NCBI RefSeq assembly: GCF_004358665.1
Contig: NZ_SMZR01000001.1
Coordinates: 682,001-746,000 of the forward strand
Reading direction: 5' to 3'
Source of the DNA: Jeotgalibacillus sp. S-D1
GTDB taxonomy: Bacteria > Bacillota > Bacilli > Bacillales > Jeotgalibacillaceae
Length of the DNA stretch: 64,000 nucleotides
Shown here: positions 34,510-41,723 of the stretch, piece after piece
How positions within the stretch are numbered: the stretch's first letter is position 1
Layout: every line of letters begins with the position of its first letter
Translations under genes and position numbers: made by a program
The notes under the pieces: model-generated
What the model was told of the DNA's origin: nothing
Databases searched by the model: none
The model's input: only the letters and a program-made list of their open reading frames with translations

Positions 34510-35223
34510 TTAAAAGTCATATTCTTCTATGATTTTCTTCGTAATCAGTTCATAACCTTCACTGTTTGGATGAAGGGCATCACTAAAATAGGTTTTGGAT
34601 TTTTCTTTAAAAAGTCCGTTAGTAGGGATATATTTGACTCTTTTGTCATGACTGACAATTTCCTTGCTTGTACTGTTCCAGTCATTTACAACTTCTTCAA
34701 TCTCTTCAGAAGAGGGGTAAGGGTTAAACAAGCCCAGCAGCAACACAGGAGCGTCATCATTTTCTTTTCGAATAATCGCTAATATATCTTTTAAATTCCT
34801 TGTGTAATCTTCTTTGCCCACTTCAATACGATCCTCATAAATACGGGAAAGATCCCCGCCGTTCGTTTTGACCAAGTCATTTGTACCAATAAATAAGATG
34901 ATATAATCAGCTTTGTTAATCCGTTCTCTGATATCTTCCCCCTTGAGCTGATCGAGAAGACCGTCAGATTGCTGCCCTGGTATACCGAAGTTATGAACTG
35001 TTACAGTATTATGCTGATTTTCAGTCAGCGCTTTCTGTAGATTGCCGGCATAACCAGCACCTGCATCGCCTACTCCATGGGTCAAAGAGTCGCCTAAAGC
35101 AACCAGCTCCTCGTGTTTAACCGCTTTATCCTTACTTTCTTTTTCTTTTGAGAAACCAATAGCAATGGTAATGCCAATAATGAATACAAAGATCAATAGT
35201 CCTGTTATAATGGTTTTTTTCAT
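34510..35223 (-). CDS. SGNH/GDSL hydrolase, membrane-anchored
   Basis: A 237-residue exported hydrolase, of the same subgroup as the YpmR-like protein at 7772-8569. One N-terminal membrane anchor (about residues 4-23) has no lipobox cysteine. SGNH blocks: LVALGDSLTHGVGDAG with S46, HNFGIPGQQSDGLLDQL, the asparagine block LFIGTNDLV and the Asp-His block SDALHPNSEGY. It should act outside the membrane on an ester or acetyl group; the substrate is unknown. AGGAGGGT lies before the ATG at 35223; the longer frame to 35256 is rejected. Confidence 0.85.
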   Translation of the reverse strand: MKKTIITGLLIFVFIIGITIAIGFSKEKESKDKAVKHEELVALGDSLTHGVGDAGAGYAGNLQKALTENQHNTVTVHNFGIPGQQSDGLLDQLKGEDIRERINKADYIILFIGTNDLVKTNGGDLSRIYEDRIEVGKEDYTRNLKDILAIIRKENDDAPVLLLGLFNPYPSSEEIEEVVNDWNSTSKEIVSHDKRVKYIPTNGLFKEKSKTYFSDALHPNSEGYELITKKIIEEYDF

Positions 35224-35470
35224 ATGTACCCTCCTGATGGCTTTAAAATTCCCCAACTGATTTAAGCTTAAACTTTTCAGTTTATTGCAAAAATTATAAT
35301 TTTTATCAAATTAAACAAACAAAAAAGGACCAAATGGGCCCCTTTTGAGTAAATACGATTGTTATTGTAACGGTGTGATTCAGCTATTGATCACATTGAT
35401 AAATAATCATGGGTACTCAACTCAAAAGACAAGTTTGTGTAATAACCCCATTTTTTATTTTAGCGAATGA

Positions 35471-35587
35471 CTAACACCATCCTCCGCCACCTTGATGACC
35501 TCCACCAGCATAAGAAGATCCAATGACAATCAAAAGGATGAACAAGACAACCAATAATGCGAATCCTCCACCAAGACCTTGACCCAT
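35471..35587 (-). CDS. YjcZ-family sporulation peptide
   Basis: A 38-residue peptide on the minus strand. It begins MGQGLGGGFALLVVLF, has one hydrophobic span ending near LIVIGSSYAGGG and closes with a glycine-rich tail ending GGGGWC. This layout is that of the YjcZ/SscA family of tiny sporulation proteins in Bacillaceae. A perfect ribosome binding site, GAGGAGGTG on the minus strand, precedes the ATG by 7 nt. It lies divergent to a CotX-family coat gene, which supports a spore role. Precise function is unknown. Confidence 0.82.
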   Translation of the reverse strand: MGQGLGGGFALLVVLFILLIVIGSSYAGGGHQGGGGWC

Positions 35588-35727
35588 AGTAAAACACCTC
35601 CTCTTATAGTAAGCATAATCCATCATATGCACAGAAAAAGTTTGTGATTGGGTATTTACCTATTGAACATGTAACTCTCCACTGGGAGAACTCTTCATAA
35701 ATCTAGCAATCTAGTTGCATGGTCTAT

Positions 35728-35754
35728 ACACCTTTTGCCAAATTGAATACGCTA
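35728..35754 (+). promoter_or_regulatory. Sigma-K-like promoter of the coat gene
   Basis: AC (35728-35729), 16 nt, AATACGCTA (35746-35754), one mismatch from the sigma-K -10 pattern CATAnnnTA. A 14-bp palindrome, TACGCTATAGCGTA (35748-35761), overlaps it and could be an operator or a 5' stem. Confidence 0.5.
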
Positions 35755-35789
35755 TAGCGTAAGGCAAAAAATGATAAAGGAGGTTTAAT

Positions 35790-36242
35790 ATGGATAAAAA
35801 TACACCAAAGTCTAAAAATGGACGTTCTGTTTCTGAGAATGGCTATCCATATGGAGTTGGATATGGACCATCATTTGAAGAAGAATATGCTAACGTCCAA
35901 AGTGCTGCAGGTATTAATACCGAAACACAAGGCTTGTTTATTCGCAATAGCCATGATGTTGAGGTAACTCAAACCGAAGTTCAGACATTAGTATTGGTCC
36001 AGACTTCTCTTCAGGCTGCAATTGAAGCGGCTGTTTTAGTATTCGCTTCTCATGAAAAAGAAATAGATACCAGTAAACTTGAAGAAATTGCACAAAGTGT
36101 AACAGCTGTTCAATTTCATAGCCAGAATGTCGTAGTTGAAGATTCAGACGGCATCACGATCAGACAAACAGAAGTACAGACAGAAGTAGTTGTTCAAACG
36201 GTTATCAAGCTGATTGCTCAGCTCGTGGCAAAACTAGGATAA
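35790..36242 (+). CDS. Spore coat protein X/V family (CotX-like)
   Basis: A 150-residue protein. After a polar N-terminus, the CotX/CotV unit appears twice: once around residues 50-90 (NSHDVEVTQTEVQT then LVLVQTSLQAAIEAAV) and again around 110-148 (SQNVVVEDSDGITI, RQTEVQTEVVVQTVI). Proteins of this family lie in the insoluble outer layers of the spore coat. AAAGGAGGT precedes the ATG, and a sigma-K-like promoter lies about 35 nt further up, consistent with late mother-cell expression. It ends at a hairpin terminator. Confidence 0.88.
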   Translation: MDKNTPKSKNGRSVSENGYPYGVGYGPSFEEEYANVQSAAGINTETQGLFIRNSHDVEVTQTEVQTLVLVQTSLQAAIEAAVLVFASHEKEIDTSKLEEIAQSVTAVQFHSQNVVVEDSDGITIRQTEVQTEVVVQTVIKLIAQLVAKLG

Positions 36243-36265
36243 GTATGAAATGAAAAGAAGAGTGA

Positions 36266-36295
36266 AAGAGTCAGAGATTTTCTGACTCTTTTATT
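36266..36295 (+). terminator. Terminator after cotX-like gene
   Basis: AAAGAGTCAGA pairs with TCTGACTCTTT, followed by a T-rich stretch. Confidence 0.8.
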
Positions 36296-36474
36296 TATTG
36301 TGCAGTGGAATCATTGAATTGTGGTTGAAAATTTTATTTGAGGATGAACGGTAATTTAGGTATTTAATTACCCGGAGAAGAATATTTTAGCTCTAACACA
36401 TACGGAGGATGACATCCATTTAACGTTGTTTGATGACCATCGCTGTGGAATACATAAAGGGAAGAGGGAATGCT

Positions 36475-36750
36475 ATGAATGAAGTATTAATTTTTGCATC
36501 CATCCTGTCACCGGTTGTATTGGGATTTATTGAATTAATTAAGCGCACATGGTCCGTGCCGAAAAATCTCGTCCCACTCATGTCACTTATAGCAGGGATT
36601 TTAATTGGGTTTCTCGCGCAGCCTCTTACTGATTTAGACCTTGCCCTAAGGCTTTGGGCAGGAGGCTTTGCTGGACTGAGCGCTACAGGTTTGTTTGAAA
36701 TTGGAAACAGGAGACCCGGGACAACGTTTAGAAAGAAAAAAGAAAAATAA
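36475..36750 (+). CDS. Solitary phage-type holin (A118/Hol118-like)
   Basis: A 91-residue membrane protein with three hydrophobic segments and a basic tail (NRRPGTTFRKKKEK). The features FASILSPVVLGFIELIK, IGFLAQPLTDLDLALRLWAGGF and GLSATGLFEIG match the listerial A118 holin family. Holins open the membrane so that an endolysin can reach the wall. No endolysin, tail or other phage gene is nearby; instead coat and sporulation genes flank it. It may be a domesticated holin, perhaps for mother-cell lysis, which is inference. AAGGGAAGAGGG precedes the ATG; the 36430 frame is rejected. Confidence 0.75.
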   Translation: MNEVLIFASILSPVVLGFIELIKRTWSVPKNLVPLMSLIAGILIGFLAQPLTDLDLALRLWAGGFAGLSATGLFEIGNRRPGTTFRKKKEK

Positions 36751-36768
36751 TGTTGCCCTCACATAAAA

Positions 36769-36811
36769 GAATGTTCTCATGGATAATTTCATGAAGCATT
36801 CTTTTTTCTAT
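36769..36811 (+). terminator. Terminator after holin gene
   Basis: AAAAGAATG and CATTCTTTT form the base of a longer stem containing CATG/CATG, followed by T. Confidence 0.7.
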
Positions 36812-36919
36812 TTTATGAGTCGTCCAACCATCTTTTTTAAATTTAACTAGTACAGAGAAATGTTTAAGAAGTTTTAGTTAATACTATACAGAAAGGATTT
36901 TAAGCAGGGAGAAGATAAC

Positions 36920-37366
36920 ATGATCATTAATACTCTTTTCTATTTTATATTGCCGTGGCTTATTGCTTTGTTTGTTATCAGAATTGACATAAAAATTATA
37001 TTGGTGATCGCTCCATTTGCTGCTATAGCGGCGAACATATTAAACACGATTACGGTTGAATACAACTGGGTTGATGTGACCCCGTACACTTTTGAAACAA
37101 ATTTTGAATCCATTCCCATGGTTTTAGGTATCATTCCAGTCTTTTCTTCAATTTTTATAAGTATTGTTATCAATTCACAAAATGATTTTCGCTGGTTTCT
37201 TGTTTTTTCCATCGTAAATACTTTAATAGAATGGATTTTTTTATGGCTGGGTTTAGCCAGATACACTAACGGATGGAACATTGGGTGGACATTTGTTGTT
37301 TATTTAGTGGGATATGGAAGTGTATACGGATATTATAGATTATTGTGCAGATGGAAGGTTATTTGA
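36920..37366 (+). CDS. Small integral membrane protein, CBO0543-like
   Basis: A 148-residue protein with four hydrophobic spans (about residues 3-20, 25-45, 65-90 and 95-140 with breaks) and short loops. Its opening, ILPWLIALFVIRID, and the late WLGLARYTNGWNIGWTF recall the CBO0543 family, whose function is unknown. A GCAGGGAGAAG ribosome binding site precedes the ATG. It is transcribed toward the cupin gene and shares a terminator with it. The family name is moderately sure only. Confidence 0.65.
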   Translation: MIINTLFYFILPWLIALFVIRIDIKIILVIAPFAAIAANILNTITVEYNWVDVTPYTFETNFESIPMVLGIIPVFSSIFISIVINSQNDFRWFLVFSIVNTLIEWIFLWLGLARYTNGWNIGWTFVVYLVGYGSVYGYYRLLCRWKVI

Positions 37367-37389
37367 AATTTAAAGAGGAAACGGTATAT

Positions 37390-37422
37390 AAAAAAAGCCC
37401 TGTCTGGGACAGGACTTTTTTT
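37390..37422. terminator. Bidirectional terminator
   Basis: AAAAAAAGCCCTGTC and GACAGGACTTTTTTT pair with one bulge; A-run and T-run flank it. It separates the membrane protein and cupin genes. Confidence 0.8.
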
Positions 37423-37441
37423 GTTGAACTTAAAACTGCTT

Positions 37442-38254
37442 CTACATATTCTTGCTTTGCTGAAGAATTTTGGATACTCCTGTGCGTTCCCATTCTTCAA
37501 CAGTTTGATAAGCTTCCTCAGGTGAATAGCCTTTTCCAACAAGCACGCCCATTAAGATAAACTCCTGAAGAATATGTGTGGCATTTATTCCTCTTTTCAC
37601 GTCCTCTAGTCCCTCATTCACCAAAAATTGAGTGTGCTGAACCCATTCATCCGGCGTCTTACCGGAAATAACTGTATTTCCCTGGCCATGGCCGTGACTT
37701 TCCTCTGCAGCCTCTGCCGCCGCTTTTGTAGCATGAACAGTGCCAAAAGGATGGTTAGGAGGAGCATAGATGGAATAAAGCTTTAGGGGCGTATTGCCTG
37801 TATTTGTGAGATTATGCCAGGTTCCGGCAGGGATAATAATCGCAAAATCGTCTGAAACATTTCGCTGAAAAGTTAAGTTGTTTTTTTCCTTCCCCATTTG
37901 CACAATTCCCTGCCCCTGTTCAAGACGCAGAAATTGATCTACATTAGGATGCATTTCCAAACCGATATCTTCTCCGGGATTAAGGCTCATTAACGTTAAC
38001 TGCAAATGCTCGCCTGTCCATAGGGCGGTACGAAACGTATTGTTTTGTTTGGTAGCCTCGTTGATATTTACTACAAATGGTTCTGGTCCGTAATCCTTTA
38101 AAGGAATACGCCAATCAGGATTTGACTGATAGCTGTTTCTATAGTCCATCCCGTTTGGATAAGTCCCGTAGCCAGATCCTGCTTCATGGGCATACCCCGG
38201 AACATTTGTATATGGATTATACGAATATGGATTTACATAAGGAACATAATACAT
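37442..38254 (-). CDS. Cupin-domain protein, likely spore-associated
   Basis: A 270-residue protein. The first 40 residues are Tyr/Pro/Asn/Gly-rich (MYYVPYVNPYSYNPYTNVPG), as in spore coat proteins. A cupin domain follows (about 75-175) with metal-site patterns EMHPNVDQFLRLEQG and IIIPAGTWHNLTN, then an Ala/His-rich patch and a helical C-terminal domain (about 200-265). A perfect AC-N16-CATAGGATA sigma-K promoter is upstream on the same strand, so it is made late in the mother cell. The start at 38254 (MYYVPY) is preferred to a GTG at 38272. The enzymatic role, if any, is unknown. Confidence 0.82.
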   Translation of the reverse strand: MYYVPYVNPYSYNPYTNVPGYAHEAGSGYGTYPNGMDYRNSYQSNPDWRIPLKDYGPEPFVVNINEATKQNNTFRTALWTGEHLQLTLMSLNPGEDIGLEMHPNVDQFLRLEQGQGIVQMGKEKNNLTFQRNVSDDFAIIIPAGTWHNLTNTGNTPLKLYSIYAPPNHPFGTVHATKAAAEAAEESHGHGQGNTVISGKTPDEWVQHTQFLVNEGLEDVKRGINATHILQEFILMGVLVGKGYSPEEAYQTVEEWERTGVSKILQQSKNM

Positions 38255-38283
38255 TGCTTTCAATCCCTTCACAGTTTATAAGG

Positions 38284-38310
38284 TATCCTATGCACTGTTA
38301 ACGGAAATGT
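38284..38310 (-). promoter_or_regulatory. Sigma-K promoter of the cupin gene
   Basis: On the minus strand AC (38309-38310), 16 nt, CATAGGATA (38284-38292), an exact fit to the sigma-K pattern AC-N16-CATAnnnTA. Confidence 0.72.
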
Positions 38311-38524
38311 ACATAAAGGGGAAACTGTATGATGCGGGCCTTTATAAGATTAATACATGTGCATATGACTAATCTGACTTGAATGTTATTGAATATAGTT
38401 TTTCTTTGTTAAAAGTCTTGTATAATAATTTACATGATGAAACGATGGAACGGTTTTAAAAAGTTAATTACCTCCCGCGAGTACGGAATGAATAACTTTG
38501 CAGCAAGTAAGAGGAGGGAATTGA

Positions 38525-40252
38525 ATGGAGTTTACACTATTAATTGCTATATCTCTGATCCCGGTTATCCTGGGATTTTCCATACTGTTTTATTCCAGGA
38601 TAAGCATAACAAAAGCTTTATCGGTCTTTTTGTTTTTATTGTGTGCGTGGCAAGTGGATATTGCGTTTCTATATGCAAATGATTTCCTTGACCAGGAAGT
38701 AATTGATCTGGTCTTTCGTATTTTCAGGTTCGGCAATATTATGATTATGCCTTTGATGTATTATTTTGGGTACCACCTGGTTTTAAACCATAGTGAATTA
38801 AAACCATTTCATATCTATTTTAATAAATATGGATTAACCGCGTTAGTTGTTTTTAGCATTATTGTTTATATGATTAACTTTACAGATATAGGTATCATGA
38901 CCTATTCACTTGTGCCTGAAACTACCTTTGCACCATCTCATTTGATTCCTGTGTATGGAGCACTGAATATCGCTTTTATAATCAATATTGTGTTCGTTTT
39001 TACGAATACATTATTTTTAATGGTCATTACAATCAAACTCAAAGATTATTTTTATAAGATATTCTATACAAAAGTAGCATTTGGTGCGCTGTTTGTTTTT
39101 CTTAATGGCGCTATAAGTGCTTTTGGATTTTTCCCGCTGTATTTTTCCAGCTTTAATTCTATTTTAATCGCGATAATCCTTTTCTTAGGTTTTTTTCAAA
39201 TGCAGTCACAAAAATTAAATCAGGCCAATACAAGACTCTATAAGCAAAGCAGTCTGCTGGAAACGATTATGAATATTAATCCTAACTACCTTGTAGTATT
39301 AAATAAAAATAATACAATGATAAAATTAAATGATTCAGTCTGTTCTTTATTGTCCATCAAAAGAGAAGACATGGCTGGAAAACATTTCTCTTACTTAAAA
39401 CAGCATAGTAATCTGGAAGTGGAAACACAAAAAATCCAGAGGCTGATTAATTCAAATGGAGACATACATTATGTTCAATGGGGTTATAGAAGTTTAGAAT
39501 ATAATGATGAAGAATTATATACGCTTTTTTATGGCATCGATTACACGAACCAAAAGCAGAACGAACAGTTGCTGCTTACAACTGAAAAATCAAAGGTCAT
39601 AGGGGAGCTTGCTGCGAGTATCGCACACGAAATTCGAAACCCTTTAGCTACTGTAAGGGGATTTATACAGCTGTTAAAAGAAAGAAGTGTAGACAGCAGG
39701 TATGAAAACATTATCTTGGATGAAATTGACCGCATTAATGATGTGCTGAAAGAGTTGTTGTTATTAGCCAAACCGGAAGCAAATGATGCAAGTGGTGCAA
39801 CCGAGTCATTATCTATAGATGTATTTAAAGAAATAGAAAACATCATACTTCTTTTCGAAGCAGTAGCGAATGAGCAGAATAAACACATTTATGTAACCAA
39901 TGCACTTCAGGCGTATACCCATACTGTTTTTCAACGGTCACATTTTAAACAGGTATTAATTAATATTATAAGAAACAGCCTGGAGTCACTTCCTGCTAAA
40001 GGCAACATCAAAATAAAACTTGATGAGGTCGGCGGATCAATCCGTATTCGCATAATTGATGACGGGAAGGGGATTTCAAAAGAACGGCTTAAAAGAATAG
40101 GTGAACCCTATTATACAAATAAGGAAAAAGGGACCGAAATCGGTCTGACCATCTGCTTCAAATTAATTCAGGATTATTCAGGGCAAATGAAGGTGAAAAG
40201 CAAAATAGGCTGGGGAACCACTGTTACGATTCTGCTGCCCTGCAGTGATTAA
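38525..40252 (+). CDS. Membrane histidine kinase, sporulation-kinase type (KinB-like)
   Basis: A 575-residue kinase with an N-terminal membrane region of seven or so spans (to about 230), a PAS domain (about 240-350) and HisKA plus ATPase domains. The H box is SIAHEIRNPLATVRGFIQLL with H368; the N box is NIIRNSLESL, G1 is DDGKGIS. The G2 box reads GTEIGL rather than the usual GTGLGL. The H box and FIQLL sequence are those of the kinases feeding the Spo0A phosphorelay. No response regulator is adjacent, as expected for such a kinase. GAGGAGGG precedes the ATG. Confidence 0.87.
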   Translation: MEFTLLIAISLIPVILGFSILFYSRISITKALSVFLFLLCAWQVDIAFLYANDFLDQEVIDLVFRIFRFGNIMIMPLMYYFGYHLVLNHSELKPFHIYFNKYGLTALVVFSIIVYMINFTDIGIMTYSLVPETTFAPSHLIPVYGALNIAFIINIVFVFTNTLFLMVITIKLKDYFYKIFYTKVAFGALFVFLNGAISAFGFFPLYFSSFNSILIAIILFLGFFQMQSQKLNQANTRLYKQSSLLETIMNINPNYLVVLNKNNTMIKLNDSVCSLLSIKREDMAGKHFSYLKQHSNLEVETQKIQRLINSNGDIHYVQWGYRSLEYNDEELYTLFYGIDYTNQKQNEQLLLTTEKSKVIGELAASIAHEIRNPLATVRGFIQLLKERSVDSRYENIILDEIDRINDVLKELLLLAKPEANDASGATESLSIDVFKEIENIILLFEAVANEQNKHIYVTNALQAYTHTVFQRSHFKQVLINIIRNSLESLPAKGNIKIKLDEVGGSIRIRIIDDGKGISKERLKRIGEPYYTNKEKGTEIGLTICFKLIQDYSGQMKVKSKIGWGTTVTILLPCSD

Positions 40253-40292
40253 AAAATATTTCCCAAACAACTTGGGATGGGACAAAACTCGT

Positions 40293-40342
40293 TGAACAAC
40301 AAAAAGAATGTCCACATTTGAGGACATTCTTTTTGTTGTTCA
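40293..40342. terminator. Long hairpin between kinase and substrate-binding protein genes
   Basis: TGAACAACAAAAAGAATGTCC pairs with GGACATTCTTTTTGTTGTTCA, 21 perfect pairs around an 8-nt loop. It can end both convergent genes and is part of a larger element flanked by inverted ATGGGACA and TGTCCCAT (40277-40284, 40410-40417). Confidence 0.75.
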
Positions 40343-40462
40343 GAATCTTTTTTGGCTTACCCAAAATATTTGAACCGGTCTTTTTGAAAAAGTTGTAGTG
40401 TCGCTATTATGTCCCATTCTCGTTTTCTTCTATATAAAGAGAATATCAGCTTTATTACTTAA

Positions 40463-41380
40463 TTAATTTTCAAGAAAAGATTTTTCGAAAAATTCCAGAA
40501 GATGCTCAAGCGTGATTGGGTCACTGTAAGTGGAGGATTTCGTATCGATTTCAAATACCTGGTCGTTTTGAACAGCAGGTATGTTTTTCCAGGTTTCTGT
40601 TTCAATAAAAGAACTGTCACCATCTGTATTTTTACTTAAGATAATGTAGTCCCCTGCAAACTCAGGAATTACTTCATAGGAGAGTGTATAAACGCCGCTT
40701 TCGAGCGCCATCTCTTCTACTTTTGCTGGCATTTTTAATTTCATTTCCTGATATAAAATCTCAGTTCCACGGGCATAGTTGTCTCCAAATACATACATTT
40801 CTTTATCGCCGTTTTCCAATACAGAAACGGTTGCATCCTCACCGATTTTTTCTCTGATTTTCTCCCCTATGAATTCCGCCCGATTATTAAATTCGCTAAC
40901 CCAGTCCTTTGCTTCTTGTTCTTTGTTTAAAAGTTTTCCAATTTCGATTTGCTGTGATAAATAATCCAGTTTTCCCCAAGTATAGGCTACGGTTGGGGCA
41001 ATTTCATTTAGTTTATCAATATTGTTCATATGAGAACCTGCAATGATCAGATCTGGTTCCAGTTCAATGATCTTCTCCAAATCATCTTCAGAAACGACTT
41101 CTATATTCTCAAGTCTGTCCTGAAAGAGGGGATTCATATTTGTCCATTCATCAATACCCACAATATTGCCCTCTAAAGCTAATACATTCGGGCCGTTTGT
41201 AAGTGCAATAATTCGTTCCGGGTTTTCCGGAACCTCAACAGGACCTGTTTCTGACTGATATGTAATGGTTCTTGGGCTGTTCTCTGGGTTATTTGCAGCG
41301 TTGCTCGAAGTATCTTTGTCTCCACATGCACTTAAAATAACAACCAGAACCAGCAGGAAGGGGATGAAACACTTTTTCAA
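40463..41380 (-). CDS. Iron-siderophore substrate-binding lipoprotein
   Basis: A 305-residue FecB/FhuD-type binding lipoprotein. Signal peptide ends VILSAC with C19 lipidated, followed by a Ser/Asn-rich linker. The first lobe opens VPENPERIIALTNGPNVLALEG and the hinge helix is typical of class III binding proteins. It should capture a ferric siderophore outside the cell for an ABC importer. The importer genes are not in the window. The start is TTG after AAGGAGAAG. A Fur box lies directly upstream, so it is iron-repressed. Confidence 0.88.
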   Translation of the reverse strand: MKKCFIPFLLVLVVILSACGDKDTSSNAANNPENSPRTITYQSETGPVEVPENPERIIALTNGPNVLALEGNIVGIDEWTNMNPLFQDRLENIEVVSEDDLEKIIELEPDLIIAGSHMNNIDKLNEIAPTVAYTWGKLDYLSQQIEIGKLLNKEQEAKDWVSEFNNRAEFIGEKIREKIGEDATVSVLENGDKEMYVFGDNYARGTEILYQEMKLKMPAKVEEMALESGVYTLSYEVIPEFAGDYIILSKNTDGDSSFIETETWKNIPAVQNDQVFEIDTKSSTYSDPITLEHLLEFFEKSFLEN

Positions 41381-41417
41381 TTTGATCTTCTCCTTAGAAT
41401 AAAAATTATAAGTCATT

Positions 41418-41438
41418 AATAATGATAATCATTTTCAA
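41418..41438. promoter_or_regulatory. Fur box upstream of the siderophore-binding protein gene
   Basis: AATAATGATAATCATTTTCA (about 41418-41437) matches the 19-bp Fur consensus GATAATGATAATCATTATC closely. A weaker similar stretch, ACTATCATTTATAC, lies just right of it. Confidence 0.82.
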
Positions 41439-41544
41439 TGAACACTATCATTTATACTAATAAGGGGGGATATTGTCAATGGGATTATAAAATATTTAAT
41501 TAATATGGTATTTAATGTTAATAAATGATAATACATGTTAAACC

Positions 41545-41580
41545 AAAGCCCCGTTTCAACAATTGTTGAAACGGGGCTTT
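41545..41580. repeat. 36-nt perfect palindrome in a divergent intergenic region
   Basis: AAAGCCCCGTTTCAACAA is followed immediately by its exact reverse complement. It resembles a terminator stem, yet no gene ends here: the left neighbour runs left and the right neighbour runs right. There is only a short T-run (TTTATG) after it. It could end a small RNA, be an attenuator, or be a DNA site. Confidence 0.85.
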
Positions 41581-41723
41581 ATGAATTTAGGTTTTATCAT
41601 TGGGATATTTATTTTAGATAAAATCTTAGTAAATTATATTATGATTTTGTAAATTTGCTGAATCTCCTGGTTAGAAAGATTTATAATAAATGCGCTTAAA
41701 ATAATTAATAAGGGTGTATTTAT

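Noticed and set aside
36475-36750. Prophage remnant
   Set aside because: Only the holin-like gene is phage-like; no endolysin, integrase, terminase or tail gene is nearby.
38434-38682. 82-codon frame overlapping the kinase start
   Set aside because: It lies in another frame over the kinase N-terminus and has no ribosome binding site of its own.
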